Of a DNA stretch of 64,000 nucleotides, positions 22,038 to 33,355 are shown one piece after another (positions within the stretch are counted from its first letter, which is position 1; each line of letters opens with the position of its first letter). The position numbers and the translations under genes were made by a program. Source of the DNA: Tetracladium setigerum (Eukaryota > Ascomycota > Leotiomycetes > Helotiales); assembly GCA_031472005.1 (NCBI GenBank), contig PZJY01000004.1:1710556-1774555 (forward strand), given 5' to 3'. The notes beneath the pieces are model-generated. The model was not told the origin of the DNA and ran no database searches. It was given only the letters and a program-made list of their open reading frames with translations.

Positions 22038-23838
22038 TCAAACCATGTTACCACAATGGACACTTGAGGAATTATCCACACCCGAATGCTGCTCTCGGAG
22101 GAACTCTTCCGTTGAATTGTTACTTCTCTTTCCTGAGCCTTCACACATACTCCCCCTGCGAATTCCATGATCCAAATCAAATATCTCTACTGTATGAGAA
22201 CGCTCCACTGTGATAGCGTTTTCGGGAAACGTAATCTTGTCGAAGGTTTCCTCCTCATGCGAAGCGCTTACCATTGTCATTACGAAACCTCTGCTTTTCC
22301 TCTCCTTCAGGTGCGACTGATATTCCATCACATCAGTCGGTGAGGCTCGAAGACGTGCTTTGCCGTGTGGTATTGAAGGGGTCTTGGCTTTGTTGCTGCT
22401 GCTGTCAAGGTTTGAGGTTTTGTCTTTAGACGTAATCCAGTGGAGAACGACAACAGAGAAGAGAACTAGAGGTACAGTTAGCTTGCTGTATCTGCCGGTC
22501 CTCCATGGAGACCTAAAAACTCCCAATAGCTTCAAACCAATGGGCAATAAGGAGCCGTCTCCTGTTAGACACAACAGAGTAGAGGAAAATGAAATGCTCT
22601 TACTGTCGCTATTGCAACACATCAAGCATACCCATCCAGGCTCGCCATTCAACACAGTCACAAAGGTCAGGTTTCTGGTCGATTTTAGTACTTCCACTTA
22701 AGTTTCTCGCGAAAGGTACGAACACAACACTTGAAACCAAAGTTGCACAACTTCCAATGAATGTTCTCAGCGCGATGGCACGAATAACGGAGGTTCGATT
22801 GTTTTGGTAAGACCACGTTGCTGGTGATGTTAGCTCTGGATTGGAGATAAAAAAATTTGACTCACCACGGAGAGGGAGCAAAAAGAGAGACGTAAGATAA
22901 ACCTAAAAGTGTAAGCTTCAAGGGAAGTGGCCAACGGGGAGAAATTACATTGACAAAAACATCAAATGCGATCAATGGTATCATGGCCACCCGTTTCATA
23001 CCAATTTGACAGGTCCCATCTTCCCATATCGAGAAGCGACTGTGAGAAGAAGTCAGTGTGTACCATTGACCAAGACGGAGAGCATACAAGTAAAAGTTCA
23101 GAGTAATGACAACAAGGTAAGGAACTGCAATTGAATCAGCCCCAATTGACGATGCGAAGGAATGGTGAGGTTACGGAGCATCCCGAACGAGTTGAACAAG
23201 TATAGCGGATCTCTCATTCGTGGTTTGGTACTCCGGCGAACAACATACTTGGACATCGTTAGCAAGTGCCTGCGGTGGAAACGAAAAGTCCGACATACCA
23301 CACGCTCGACGAGAAAGTAATATAAGAGCTTGAAGGTCAGGTTAGCCAATCCATGGGCTCTCCAGCGGCAACAACACATACCACCTGGTCCAAGTTAGCA
23401 AAAGGAACTTCAGCGATGAAGGCGTGAACCTGCTTTCGTCGTCATGTAGCAACCCAAACAGAGGAGGATGGCCCTCGAACACATCAAGGCGCTGGAAGCA
23501 ATTCCGTATCCATTAGAGAGGATCGCCGTGCCAGCCACGAATGCCATGCTGTCGACGTAGATTGCAAGAACCACTGTCATTGTCAGGAATGGCGATGAGA
23601 AGGATGTCCGAAGAGAACCTACGCCAATTGACGAACGGTAGAACTCTCCAATTCCTGATATTCTGGACTCGCCGAGCTACTCCCAGTCAGAGTCTGGTGA
23701 AATGAACGATTCTAAGGACACCATACACAAGCAAACGGCTAAGACAGCCATAGAAACGAGGGATAAGACCATTGCGGCGATGTGACCAGCCTTGGTTTCC
23801 CGCAAAGGGACTTTCATAGCCCTGCTCCCAAGGTCCAT
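22038..23838 (-). CDS. Many-exon fungal multi-pass membrane protein, N-terminus unresolved
   Basis: Exons that fit in phase: 22038-22465, 22604-22674, 22724-22820, 22866-22902, 22949-23124, 23175-23247, and 23299-23328 or a longer version, with 23430-23573 and about 23623-23680 upstream. Conserved pieces in order: AIYVDSMAFVAGTAILSNGYG, LLYYFLVERV, VVRRSTKPRMRDPLYLFNSFGM, EDGTCQIGMKRVAMIPLIAF, YQNNRTSVIRAIALRTFIGS, LNGEPGWVCLMCCNSD, VVVLHWITSKD. This order matches a widespread uncharacterised ascomycete family of about seven spans (CxIGMKR, GEPGWxCLMCC). The cytosolic tail is Ser/Lys-rich. The stretch 23329-23429 and the true start (provisionally Met at 23838, MDLGSRAMKV) do not join cleanly. 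Introns are 45-51 nt except the last (138 nt). Function unknown. Confidence 0.7.
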
Positions 23839-25505
23839 GGTCGGCTGCGAGAAGGTGCTGATATCTGGCTAGGAAAGTAAACACACGACAATGAGATGTG
23901 AAGAGCAAAGGGCACTCCGTGGTCTGAAGCCTGGTCATTCGCAATTTGAAGGACTTTGCTGAACCGAACCGATGAAGTTGAAGATGATGACAGGAACGGT
24001 CAAGTCAGGTCAGGTCAGTCAGGCATCAGGTTTGACAACATCGCAGAAGCCAGAAGAGAAATGAAGAGAGAAAGGAGGGAGGGAGGGAGGGAGGGAGGCA
24101 ACATCCAGTTTCCCATCCCTAAAGGCAGCTCCTTCCTTAAGAGTCGGTCCTCCATTGTTTTTTTGGGAAGCACACCTGTGTAACGCCAAGAAGGGGCAAA
24201 TATTTTTTGTATTGTCGTTCTTGCGGGTTGAGGAATGGAAATATTGACGGAAAATGCCACCACCTATCTGCCTGTACTGAATGTGTCGCGAGGAACTCTC
24301 CTCCACTCGCCAAATCTGGGCATATCCCGACATTCGGTGACACTTTGACCTTGCCTTGCCTTTTCGCTGAGGCGGCGACGTCCACCTGGTGTATGTATGA
24401 TCTCCATCACGATTGGAGTGACAAAGAATTCAGAATTCCCCCTGGGTTGCACAACTTTCGGGAGTACTACGCCCACATGCTGATGCCGCACAAACACAAC
24501 TACGCTCGTTTTGTGCGTGCGATGCGAGTGGAATTGTAGCCTGTGACATGTCGCTTTCATCACCATCGAGCTGAGAATACTCCGATGTTTGGCATCACAA
24601 GCATGCTCTCCGTGCCGGCTCTACAAACTCGTGTTTTGGGCATGGAGTCTGGACGAACTTCGAGGAATCTGGTACAGGCCAAGTCCTTTCTTTCATTATT
24701 CATACTTTGTACTGTACTGTGCCTGCCCAAGATGCAGAAGATTCAACAGCATGCCGGTGCGTCTGTCGCGCAGTCTTGGGGCGAAAAGATTATCGGATAC
24801 TTGAGAAATGATTCGTAGGGAATCTGGGAATCTACATGCTGCACAGAAGACCGAAATGGAATATGCAATGATAACTTGGGGCATGGATGAGGAGAAGTAA
24901 CAACAGCTTTGGAATTCTGAAGTTGGTCAGCTCTAGGCTCCTCATTCGTCGACCTGCAGCCACCATACACAACTCAACAAGCACAAGAATGATTGGACTT
25001 CAACGAAGCGCCTAACTCGGTAACACAGTCCATCCCGAGGAAGAAAGAGCTTCTGATGTGACTCTGTGAATGATCCCAGATCTGGGGACGGATCCGAATC
25101 CCGTGTTACGGCCTTTCCCGTTCCCAACCCAAAGACCAACATCGGCAGATCACTGTATAGATATGGCATCCACACTACTCGGATTGTGCAACAAAGAGAA
25201 AACCTGTTCATCGGTTTTATGGGAATTATGATTCAATGATGCTATCTCTGCCAGATCAAATTGAGCCAAAGTACGAACCAATAAAATGAAGTAAACGGTA
25301 AACCTCCTCTCGCTTAGGGAGTACAACGGTAATATTGGACTGACAACAATCCGAGAACACGCACCCAGCAAAACAAATTTGGTATAGATCATCATGAACA
25401 ACATGCTGAGATTTTAGCTTTGAAAATCATACATTTATACATCTTGAGTATGCCGAAGAATGCCCAAGAGCCCAAGAGACGCCAACAACCATAACAAAAT
25501 ACTCA
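23839..25505. other. 1.7 kb region without a convincing gene
   Basis: Contains a purine-rich GGGA repeat (24074-24098) and the direct pentamer GGTCA repeat near 24004-24020. Frames up to 110 codons on both strands overlap each other and show no domain. It lies between two minus-strand genes, so it also holds the promoter of the membrane protein and the 3' flank of the AA8 gene. Confidence 0.45.
24074..24098 (+). repeat. (GGGA)n microsatellite
   Basis: About six GGGA units in a row on the plus strand; such G-runs could form a four-stranded structure. Confidence 0.85.
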
Positions 25506-26330
25506 TCAATCATCGTCGTCACTGTCCGAATCGTCACCACCATTGCCCTCGTTCTTGTTATCATCGTCGTCATCATCATCATCACCACCATCCCCTAAGT
25601 TTGCTGAAATCGGTGCAGCTGTTCCATCAATAGCTACCGGCGCCCCAGCCAACGCAGCCCATGCCTCAAACTGAGCATTCTTTGCTAGCGCCAACTGCGC
25701 ATCAAAAGAATCAAAGCCTCTGTTATGAAACCCTAATATCGCCTCGCTGCTGGAGGGATCACTAACAGCCGTGTCCGCCAGCGCCCATCCCATCTCAAAA
25801 TTCCCGGCAGTCGCCGCCGCCGTCAAGCCTGTGCTGGCATCGAGGCATCCTTCGCATAGAAAGGTGAAGGTCATGTGGGTATCGTTGACGACCGTACCTG
25901 AAGCGATTGAACGAACACGAAACGTGCCACTCACTTGTGGCGGATTGTCGTCTTCATTTCGTGCCTGTCGGAAGGAGGACACAACAGTGGTTCCGTCTGA
26001 CCAGGCGCACAGAAGTAGCGGGCCGACCATATCTCCTGTGAGAGCGACGCCTCCCCATCCTCGCCCGCCTGCTGCAAGTGGGAAGTCCAGCTGGCCGATG
26101 AAGGATGTGGTTGGTGTTTGAGGAAGGGCGATGCCAAATGCGAATGAGGTTCTGGCGCCAAAGAACCGTTGGAAGGTTATGTTCGTACGAGGGTCTGTAA
26201 ATGCGGATGTTGTCTGGCCACGGACAAGAATATTGGGAACAAGAAGAGCGAAAAAGAGGAGACTGATGAGGAGATTGTTGAGCATGTTGAACGCTGTGTT
26301 GGGAGATATCCTGGTCAACATTTCGACCAC
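25506..26330 (-). CDS. Secreted AA8 (CDH-type) cytochrome b domain with acidic tail
   Basis: Single exon, up to 274 residues; the start may instead be Met16 (MLNNLLISLLFFALL), which heads a clear signal peptide ending about VRGQ. The body matches the haem domain of cellobiose dehydrogenase: FAFGIALP, GWGGVALTGDMVGPLLLCAW with haem-ligand Met101, and GFHNRGFDSFDAQLALAKNA with haem-ligand His202 (numbered from the first Met). CDH itself continues into a flavin domain; here the protein ends instead in a Gly/Asp tail (eight Asp in a row, then more). No GPI site or membrane span follows. AA8 domains shuttle single electrons outside the cell and can drive LPMOs; an AA9 gene lies 9 kb away in this window. 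Confidence 0.88.
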   Translation of the reverse strand: MVEMLTRISPNTAFNMLNNLLISLLFFALLVPNILVRGQTTSAFTDPRTNITFQRFFGARTSFAFGIALPQTPTTSFIGQLDFPLAAGGRGWGGVALTGDMVGPLLLCAWSDGTTVVSSFRQARNEDDNPPQVSGTFRVRSIASGTVVNDTHMTFTFLCEGCLDASTGLTAAATAGNFEMGWALADTAVSDPSSSEAILGFHNRGFDSFDAQLALAKNAQFEAWAALAGAPVAIDGTAAPISANLGDGGDDDDDDDDNKNEGNGGDDSDSDDDD

Positions 26331-28276
26331 TGACTTGTTCGACTCTGGATATATTGGTTTGATATGAAGACACTTCGTTGTGGATATCGAAAGATGAATT
26401 TGATCCTGCCGAGAGAGACGAACTATGGGAGAGTGCGAACTACTCTTATATATGAAAGTTTAATATATGACTTGCTTGACTCTGCCTCAAGGTTGTATTC
26501 CTTCTATGGCTGCGCTCCTTCTTTCCAATGCACCCAGTTTAGAGCCTGTGAAATATGGAACTGCCAATCCTTAGCAGCGAACACAACCCACAATCATTGC
26601 TACCGTCTCTTACAATGTTCTTCTAGATACGTAAGCTCTCCCCCCTTCTGGAGCACCCAGGCCGACTCCATACTCGCATATTGTTGTAACGCGTACGCAC
26701 TCAACCACACAGGTCAGTCTTGGTGACAAGCACCACACGTCTACTGGAGAACTGAGTGAATGTATAGTGATCTTAGCGCCTTGGCGGAAGCTTTTATGGC
26801 GGCGGCTGAGAAACCAATTGATACAAAGCTAAAATGCTGAGATGGAGAAGACGGATATCGGCCCAATTGGCTTTGATTGATTGGTGAAATGTGCTTTCAT
26901 CTGTTTGTAGCAAGAAGTTTGGGGCGGCCACCCCACAGGAACCAAGTGGTAGTGTGAGACGTTGGATGCCACAGATGGTGATCTGGGGTAGTTTGGATGT
27001 TTTAGCCAATCCACAACCTCCATCGCAGATTTTCCATGCTACAGAGAACGATACACTCTAGACTGGAGGGAGATGCGCTTTTATCCCAAAGTCAATCATG
27101 TAGGAAATCACTGATTTCAACCTCGCTTAACATTAGCTCAGTCTTACAAGGCGTATTTGCGTTGCCCAGAAGTATTCTCTTCCATACCTATGGTCGAAAG
27201 TTTAGTAGCAACAAAGGAATGAAACCTTTCCTTTGTCCAATTGATTCCTCTCTCAGAAGTTCTCATCAAAATGTGTTGTCGATATTCTTGTATGCAGTCG
27301 TCGTGTTGTTGATTCGGTAAGATGGCACCATCCAATCGACTTGAGTTTTGAAACAGTGATGGTACCCGTCAACGTCATCATCGGTTGTCTTGGACAACTG
27401 ATGAGAAACACTGTAAAGCTTGGTGTTTTTAGCCTAGTTCTAGTGAAGCAGCGATGGGTTCGTTCAGTTGATAAAACTGGGGAGAAATTTTCTAGAGGCT
27501 TAGATGTGGGCATACTGCTGTTTCGTCTCTTTCTCCCCAATCCTTTAGCGTCCTTTTCTCCTACCAAAAGCTTTGCAAAAGAAAGTTATGTCAAACAAAA
27601 CGTCCCGCTTTCTCCAAGCTTTATTGCTTATTCTGTAAGCGACGATATCCTATGAGGACTCCCTTCTTCCCTCTGCTCGATCTTTATTTTTTTTTTTTTG
27701 CTTCGTGTACTTTGCGCCCAGTCCAGCTTGGCAGGTATTCGCAGCCGCTTCCCCTGGGCAGGTATCATCTGAACTCTGTTGACGTTCGATTAACTTCTGT
27801 ACTCGCCGTACAAGAGAGCTTGAGGCAACAGCGCCGTGGAATGTAAACATCTTGTGCTTCACTTGGCCTGATGCGGCATTTATTTAGGTTGTGGTGGTCG
27901 TATGATGAACTTGGAAATGCCCTTTATTCTGAAGATTTCGTGCAATGCAGACTTGCACCAGTGGGTAGGTAGACAGTCATGCTTTTGTACATTACAGCGT
28001 AGCACTGATAGGCAAGAATGGTCATCACCGCATGCTTTTGCCAGCGCAAGCTCAATAGCCTCAGGAAACATTGAAACCATACCATAGACTTACTAGAGGA
28101 AGAATTCGAGCCCCTGTGCTGAAGAGGGAGAGATAGTACAGAAATATCATAATCAAGAATTTCCGCACCATGGCAGTTACTCACATACAAAACACGAAGC
28201 CAGTTCCTTAGTGCTCCGCAACGCTACAAGAACAGTAATACATATCATAGTAATAATCGTTGAGCTCATTGACTTC
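26331..28276. other. 1.9 kb region without a convincing gene
   Basis: AA8 promoter side at 26331 onward and NSE2 3' flank at the other end. Open frames of 60-120 codons (26364-26726, 27036-27320, 27253-27655) carry no recognisable domain. A T-run lies near 27687-27700. No RNA gene or repeat recognised. Confidence 0.45.
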
Positions 28277-29797
28277 TCATTCGTCGTCATCGTCATCGTC
28301 ATCTTCCTCATCCTCCTCCTCGTCTAATATCATAGAGGAGTTATTGCCTGGCCTCGTATTTGCTGTACTCTTTCTTTGACCTGGCCCACGTTCTTTCTTG
28401 ATCTTTAAGGCATGGCTGTTGCGTTGTTCGGCGTGGAGCATGTCGACATCATCATCAGAATCTATTTGTGTTGGTCTGGGGGCATCCTCATCCTCGTCGT
28501 CTTCATCCTCTCGAGCATCTTCTTTCTGGGCCCGCTTAACCTGGCGAGCAATTACTAGATCATCGTGGAAGTCATCGAGATCAAATTGCTGCAAAAATTA
28601 GGTATCAATTAATAGACAAGGGGGCAATTGTAGTTTACCTTATCACACCCACTTTGAGGACATGCAACTTTCTTTGCTCCCGGAAGGCCTCTAGCCCTGC
28701 CACGGGCATCGAAGGCTTGAATGTGAGCACCATTTTGGCGATAGTAGTCGATAATAGCACTTTTCTCGAATGTATGGTTGCAGACCGTATTGCTGTATGG
28801 CTCTTTGAAGTATTGCAATGTCAAGGGGCATTTGAGGTTTACCGAAGCCCTAGCGATGACAATCTCATCATCGGAATCGTCGTCGTCGTTATTGTCTTGT
28901 TGTTGACCAGAAGCGTCTAAAGCGGGTTGTCCATCCTCTGTAAACCATGTACGCGCATGAGGCGGAGGTTTATCGTCACCAAAGCGAGCAGCGTGAACCA
29001 TGCGGATAAAGGTTGAGTAATCTGTATTTTCGTACCTGTCTCCGTTAGATTGTGTATAGAAGACTAGAGAGCGCGATTAACCTTTGCCTCATGCTCTTGG
29101 CGTTGTATATGCTTGTATAATCCTCTCGTCCATCCTTCAACAATCCCAGAGTACTGACGCCAGCAACATCAGGTATTTCATCATTCTCCTCCTCATCTTC
29201 CTCCGCCACAGCGTCCTCATTGTCGCTGCCATCGTCCTCATTCACGACCCTCCGTCGTTTGGCAGGCCTGGGTGCTGGAGCTGGAGGAATTTTTGCTATG
29301 AGGTCTTTCATAATCTGATCATTCATGGCCAGTTCATCTTCAAAATCCAGCAGTTCTCTCATCGCTTTCTCCGCTTTCGTCCTGATTTCCAGAGCTTGGT
29401 CTTCGATATCTCTCGCAGTTCGAATCGCGGCAATCTCGTCTTGACTTTTGTCATGCTCGCCGGTTTTACGTCGCTTGTTCGTCTCTTTTTCGGCCCGAGC
29501 CTGCCTCAGACTCACACGGTCAAACACATCGCTGGTTGTGTTAGTTAGATTGAGTCTGCTTGTGTTCAGGTGCTGCTTATATTTCGCATAGTCGTGGGCG
29601 ATACGGATTTGATTAAGCTCAGCTCTGGCTTCAATACTAAGAGGGCAACTTGGTGGTTCGTATGGAGGAAGGGGTGTAGGTTGTTGTCTGTCTTGGTGGC
29701 GTTGCCGACCACTTGCATTTGATTGTGGTCGCGATCGTGAAGCGGGTGAGGATTCTTCATTTTGGCGCGAGCGCTGAACGAGTCTTCTGCTTGCCAT
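28277..29797 (-). CDS. NSE2: SMC5/6-complex SUMO E3 ligase Nse2/Mms21
   Basis: Three exons: 29082-29797, 28639-29035, 28277-28588; 474 residues with consistent phase. Start MASRRLVQRSRQNEE chosen as the first Met in a proper context; the frame is open upstream but that part is not protein-like. The N-terminal half contains a helical region (IAHDYAKYKQHLNTSRLNL, ARDIEDQALEIRTKAEKAMR), as in Nse2 proteins that dock on Smc5. An SP-RING follows: KCPLTLQYFKEPYSNTVCNH, then KKVACPQSGCDK, supplying the zinc Cys/His ligands. The C-terminal extension is highly acidic (DEDDEDEDAP, and a final run of Asp) and unusual in length. Family role: SUMO transfer in DNA repair and sister-chromatid maintenance. 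Confidence 0.9.
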
Positions 29798-30586
29798 GAT
29801 GGGTATTTTGCCGTTCGAGTTGAAGACGATGACAATGGTTGATGGCGGATCGTGGTCGCGGAAAAGCCGACGCGATTGGGGGACGCGCCTGGCGCTAGTG
29901 GAGACCCTTATAAATTGACTTCTTGGAGGAACACAACACGACCACTTCTCTCGTCTCTGGCTAGGTGCTCCTCCCATGCAGACCTCGAGTGAGGATCCAA
30001 ACATAACAGGTAGTCCTGGCCTTTCTAGTATCCTTTATTCGAGAAGGTAATTGGATAGGTAGGTGTATCTTTCTCAAATTTGAGTGTGCTCTGGATCGGC
30101 TAGCCTCAACGCCGCCCATGATACCTACATGAGGTTTATCAGTCTAACCTCGTTGCGAAGTTCTACGAATTCTTCGTGGTTTATGTGAACAGACTGGAAG
30201 CTAAGACAGGTTTTCATCGAAGCTAAGGTACCTTAGTAATTACTAGCAAACACCCGATGTTAAAGAATCTATACTGTCGGACAAAATAGACCAACAAGAA
30301 AATCTTAGCACAGCTGCTATCATTCTTTTAACAGCCCTAGAGCTATACTAAGGCAAGAAACTTTTATCCGCTGATGGCACTTGCCCCCAAGTCAGGTCCC
30401 TCTTACCACTAAGGGAAGCCTGGCGGGTCCTGGTGGCCGTTTCCATTCAATATATATTTTCTGTCTTTTCTATTTTTGGTCTCTACATACACGATCGCAA
30501 ACATTCTCAACTTGTTGCCCTCTGGTCTTCTTTCTATACACAAATAACAACAATTTCTTATCCCTCAACCAAATACATTCTTCATT
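29798..30586. promoter_or_regulatory. Divergent promoter region, NSE2 and GIT1-like transporter
   Basis: 789 bp between divergent start codons. No TATA or named site claimed; the first 200 bp next to NSE2 are GC-rich, and the side near the transporter is T/C-rich with a pyrimidine leader before the ATG at 30587. Confidence 0.5.
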
Positions 30587-32286
30587 ATGAACAGCCAAGA
30601 AGTTCATCCCGGCCGCGAGAAGTCTGTAGATGACTCGACCTCAGATGTCTCCAGTAATCCAGATGGCTATGTCCAAACTGTCGATACACCGGTTGAGGCT
30701 GAAAAGTCGTTCTGGGATAAGCTGTTTCCTGTATGTTCTCATATTCAACTTGCGCTGCTATGCTGACTCTCCACCTACACAGGTAATCGCTTGTGGTGCC
30801 GGCCTCTTCTCTGACGGTTATATCAACAACGTTATTGGCTCTGTTTCTACAATTCTCACCAAGTTATATGGCGCTCGTATACCGAGTCGAGTGCTCGCAA
30901 AAACGTGTCCGCCATCGCATTCGCTGGTACTATCTTAGGACAGCTAATTTTTGGCTATACAAGTGACAAGTGGTCTCGCAACAACTCACTCTTCCTGTCG
31001 ACTGTCATCCTTATCGTATTTGCCGTCCTTAGTGCTGGTTCCTACGGCGCAGGTGGAAGTCTCCAGGGAATGTTTATGGCCCTCACCGCATACAGATTTC
31101 TCGTTGGTATTGGCATTGGTGGCGAGTATCCAGCCGGTTCAGTCGCTTGCAGTGAAGCTTCCAGCGAGCTGAAGAGCGGCAGCCGAAATAGATGGTTCAT
31201 TATCTTTACAAATGTCATGATCGACGGTGGTTTCGTCTTCGGTGCTTTCGTTCCATACATTCTCGTCAAGGTCTTCACCGAGGATCATCTTCGTGCCATT
31301 TGGAGAATCTCTTTGGCTTTGGGTGCTCTTCCACCGATTATTCTTCTTTTACTTCGACACAAACTTCACGAACCCGAGAAGTTCCAAAAGTTTGTCTCTT
31401 CCTTCTCTTTCTAGGCCTTGCTAACCATTTATCCACCTAGGGAGAGCATGAAGCATGCCAAGATTCCTTACGGCCTTGTCCTTAAGTACTATGGACCTAG
31501 ACTATTCATTGTTTCTTTGATCTGGTTCATCTATGACGTGAGAGCGCCTTTGCACTCAATTCTGGTCTCTGCTAAGCTAATTCAATAAAATAGTTCTCCG
31601 CTTATTCTTTCGGCATCTACTCCTCTACCATCCTTGCCAATGTCCTCCCGGAGAACGCGCCAATGTCAACAGCCTTCGGCTGGAATACCCTCATCAACGT
31701 CTTCTATCTTCCAGGCGCCATCGGAGGTTCATTCTTTGCTGACGCAGTTGGTCCACGAAACGCTCTTGCTGTCGGTGTCATTGCCCAAGGAATTGTCGGT
31801 TTCGTCATGGCCGGTCTCTACAGCATTCTCAAGCAACCACACATGGTCCCAGCTTTCACCGTTATTTTTGGAGTCTTCATGTCTCTCGGTGAGTTCGGCC
31901 CAGGTGACAACATCGGCCTTATCGCCTCCAAGACCTGTGCCACTGGTGTCCGGGGACAATATTACTCCGTTGCTGCTGCAGTTGGAAAGCTCGGTGCTTT
32001 CGTTGGCACCTATGTCTTCCCATATATCATCCGGGCTGGTGGGGAAGGCGATGGATCCGCAAAGCTACCATTCTACATTTCCAGTGGCCTATGTGTCTTC
32101 AGTGGTGTCATCGCCTACGTTTGCTTGCCTCATATTGGACAGGATACTATTACCGAGGAGGATGATAAGTTCAGAGCATATCTTCAAGAGCAGGGATGGG
32201 ATATCAGCCAATTGGGCACTCAAAAGAATGAAGCTGGTGACGAGAGAGGTGTTGTCACTCAGTCCGAGACTGTTGAGAGCAAGTGA
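30587..32286 (+). CDS. GIT1-like MFS glycerophosphodiester/phosphate transporter, one frame break
   Basis: Four exons: 30587-30730, 30783-31389, 31441-31537, 31594-32286. Start MNSQEVHPGREKSVDD. Twelve-span MFS layout with GLFSDGYINNVIGSVSTIL in span 1, GYTSDKW in loop 2-3, YRFLVGIGIGGEYPAGSVAC, FGWNTLINVFYLPGAIGGSF, GEFGPGDNIGLIASKTCATG and GQYYSVAAAVGKLGA. These match fungal Git1-type permeases for glycerophosphoinositol/glycerophosphocholine, close to PHO84-type phosphate carriers; exact substrate unknown. In exon 2 the frame slips after YGA near 30871-30877: one added base joins LYGA to YTESSARKNVSAIAF. The splice lengths total 1541 nt, so one extra base gives 513 residues. No intron can explain the slip without removing conserved residues. 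Confidence 0.88.
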
Positions 32287-32788
32287 GTTATAGATTTGGT
32301 GATGTTCTTTGGTGTGCTTCTATTCTTATTGCAGTGATATCTAGGGGACTGTTGGCGTTTCTGGATAGTTTGTATTGTTCTGTGGTGTTTATTTTTTGGG
32401 TTGCGGTGGTATTCAGTACGGCTAAGGAGTTTTAGATTATTTTGCATAGTTTTAAATGCCCATTATATTCTTTCCATTCCGGTATTAAAATTGACAAGTT
32501 TCATTTGTCGTTATGAGAGATATATTTCTGTATTCTTGAGCGAGCTTGAAGTTTGAAATTTGAAATTTAACAGCAGTGCGGCTTGGAGTTGGTGGGTGGG
32601 TGTGGATTGGATTTTGCGTATGGGAAATGAGTAGGGCTGATTGTCCTGTACTTGAGATAGTGTAGATCTAGGAATGATGTTAATGATGGATGTGCAAGCT
32701 TAAGCTCCTAGGATATGGTTGGGAATTTATTAATTTGAAGGGGCTTACAATTACGGACAAAATCATAATAAGTAGAGAAACATTGATA
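32287..32788. other. Convergent intergenic region
   Basis: 3' flanks of the transporter and of the HET fragment; AT-rich with T-rich runs, no distinct feature. Confidence 0.5.
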
Positions 32789-33355
32789 TTAAACAAGGAA
32801 AAACAGCTCATCCGCCCTCTCGTCTAACGCTTCCCCATCCATAGCCCCATCCACCCACCCCATTCCCACAATCCTCTTTGTATTCGGCCCAATTCTTCTC
32901 AAAATAGCAACCAACTTGGCGCCAAAAAGCACACAAACACTATCACCTACCGTTGCCCCCAGGGGACCTAGTCCCAACCTTCCCCCTCGATCAGAAAGAC
33001 ACCTTCCTGGCCACAATTTTGCAAATGTTTTTGTGTACCGCAAATAACCTATGATAAATTCTTCGAAAGATATTCCTGGGAGCGGTGTGCGTTGTATAGG
33101 GTCGGTGGTGCCATAAGGCAGACAGTCGCGAGTGAGGAGGTAACCATTCACAAGACATTCAATAGGGTAGGGACCATCGGTGATACGTGTGTTGGCGATG
33201 AGGGTGCGGGAGAGACTGTGAGTGGAAAGGTTGGTAAGTGACTTGACCAGAGCTTCGCATTGGTGCATGAGAGAGACGTGATCAAGACTGCGTGATACCT
33301 TGTCGCCAGCCGGTTTGATAGTCAAAAGACGGATTGATGTTCTCGAGTCGGGCAA
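32789..33355 (-). pseudogene. C-terminal fragment of a heterokaryon-incompatibility (HET) protein
   Basis: A 188-residue frame (MPDSRTSIRLLTIKP start) resembles only the last third of fungal HET-domain proteins: RCLSDRGGRLGLGPLGATVG, GDSVCVLFGAKLVAILRR, then VDGAMDGEAL. The N-terminal HET domain itself, with its Gly-Xaa-Cys and Trp motifs, is not present upstream: only about 500 bp separates this frame from PEX11, and that DNA is AT-rich with no HET sequence. I read it as a relic, or a short gene derived from the C-terminal part. HET proteins trigger cell death on fusion of unlike strains; a fragment without the HET domain would not be expected to. Confidence 0.7.

Noticed and set aside
23040..23063. 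Candidate 24-nt intron in the many-exon membrane protein
   Set aside because: The stretch starts GT and ends AG, but is in frame, open, and too short for a spliceosomal intron; kept as coding.
25085..25110. tRNA B-box-like sequence
   Set aside because: The GATCCGAATCCC string lacks a matching A box and a foldable cloverleaf.
24000..25404. Set of 80-110 codon frames in the repeat-bearing region
   Set aside because: No consistent strand, domain or splice sites.
30873..30938. Candidate intron (GTATAC to TTAG) in the transporter
   Set aside because: It would remove conserved residues of loop and span 2; a one-base slip explains the data better.
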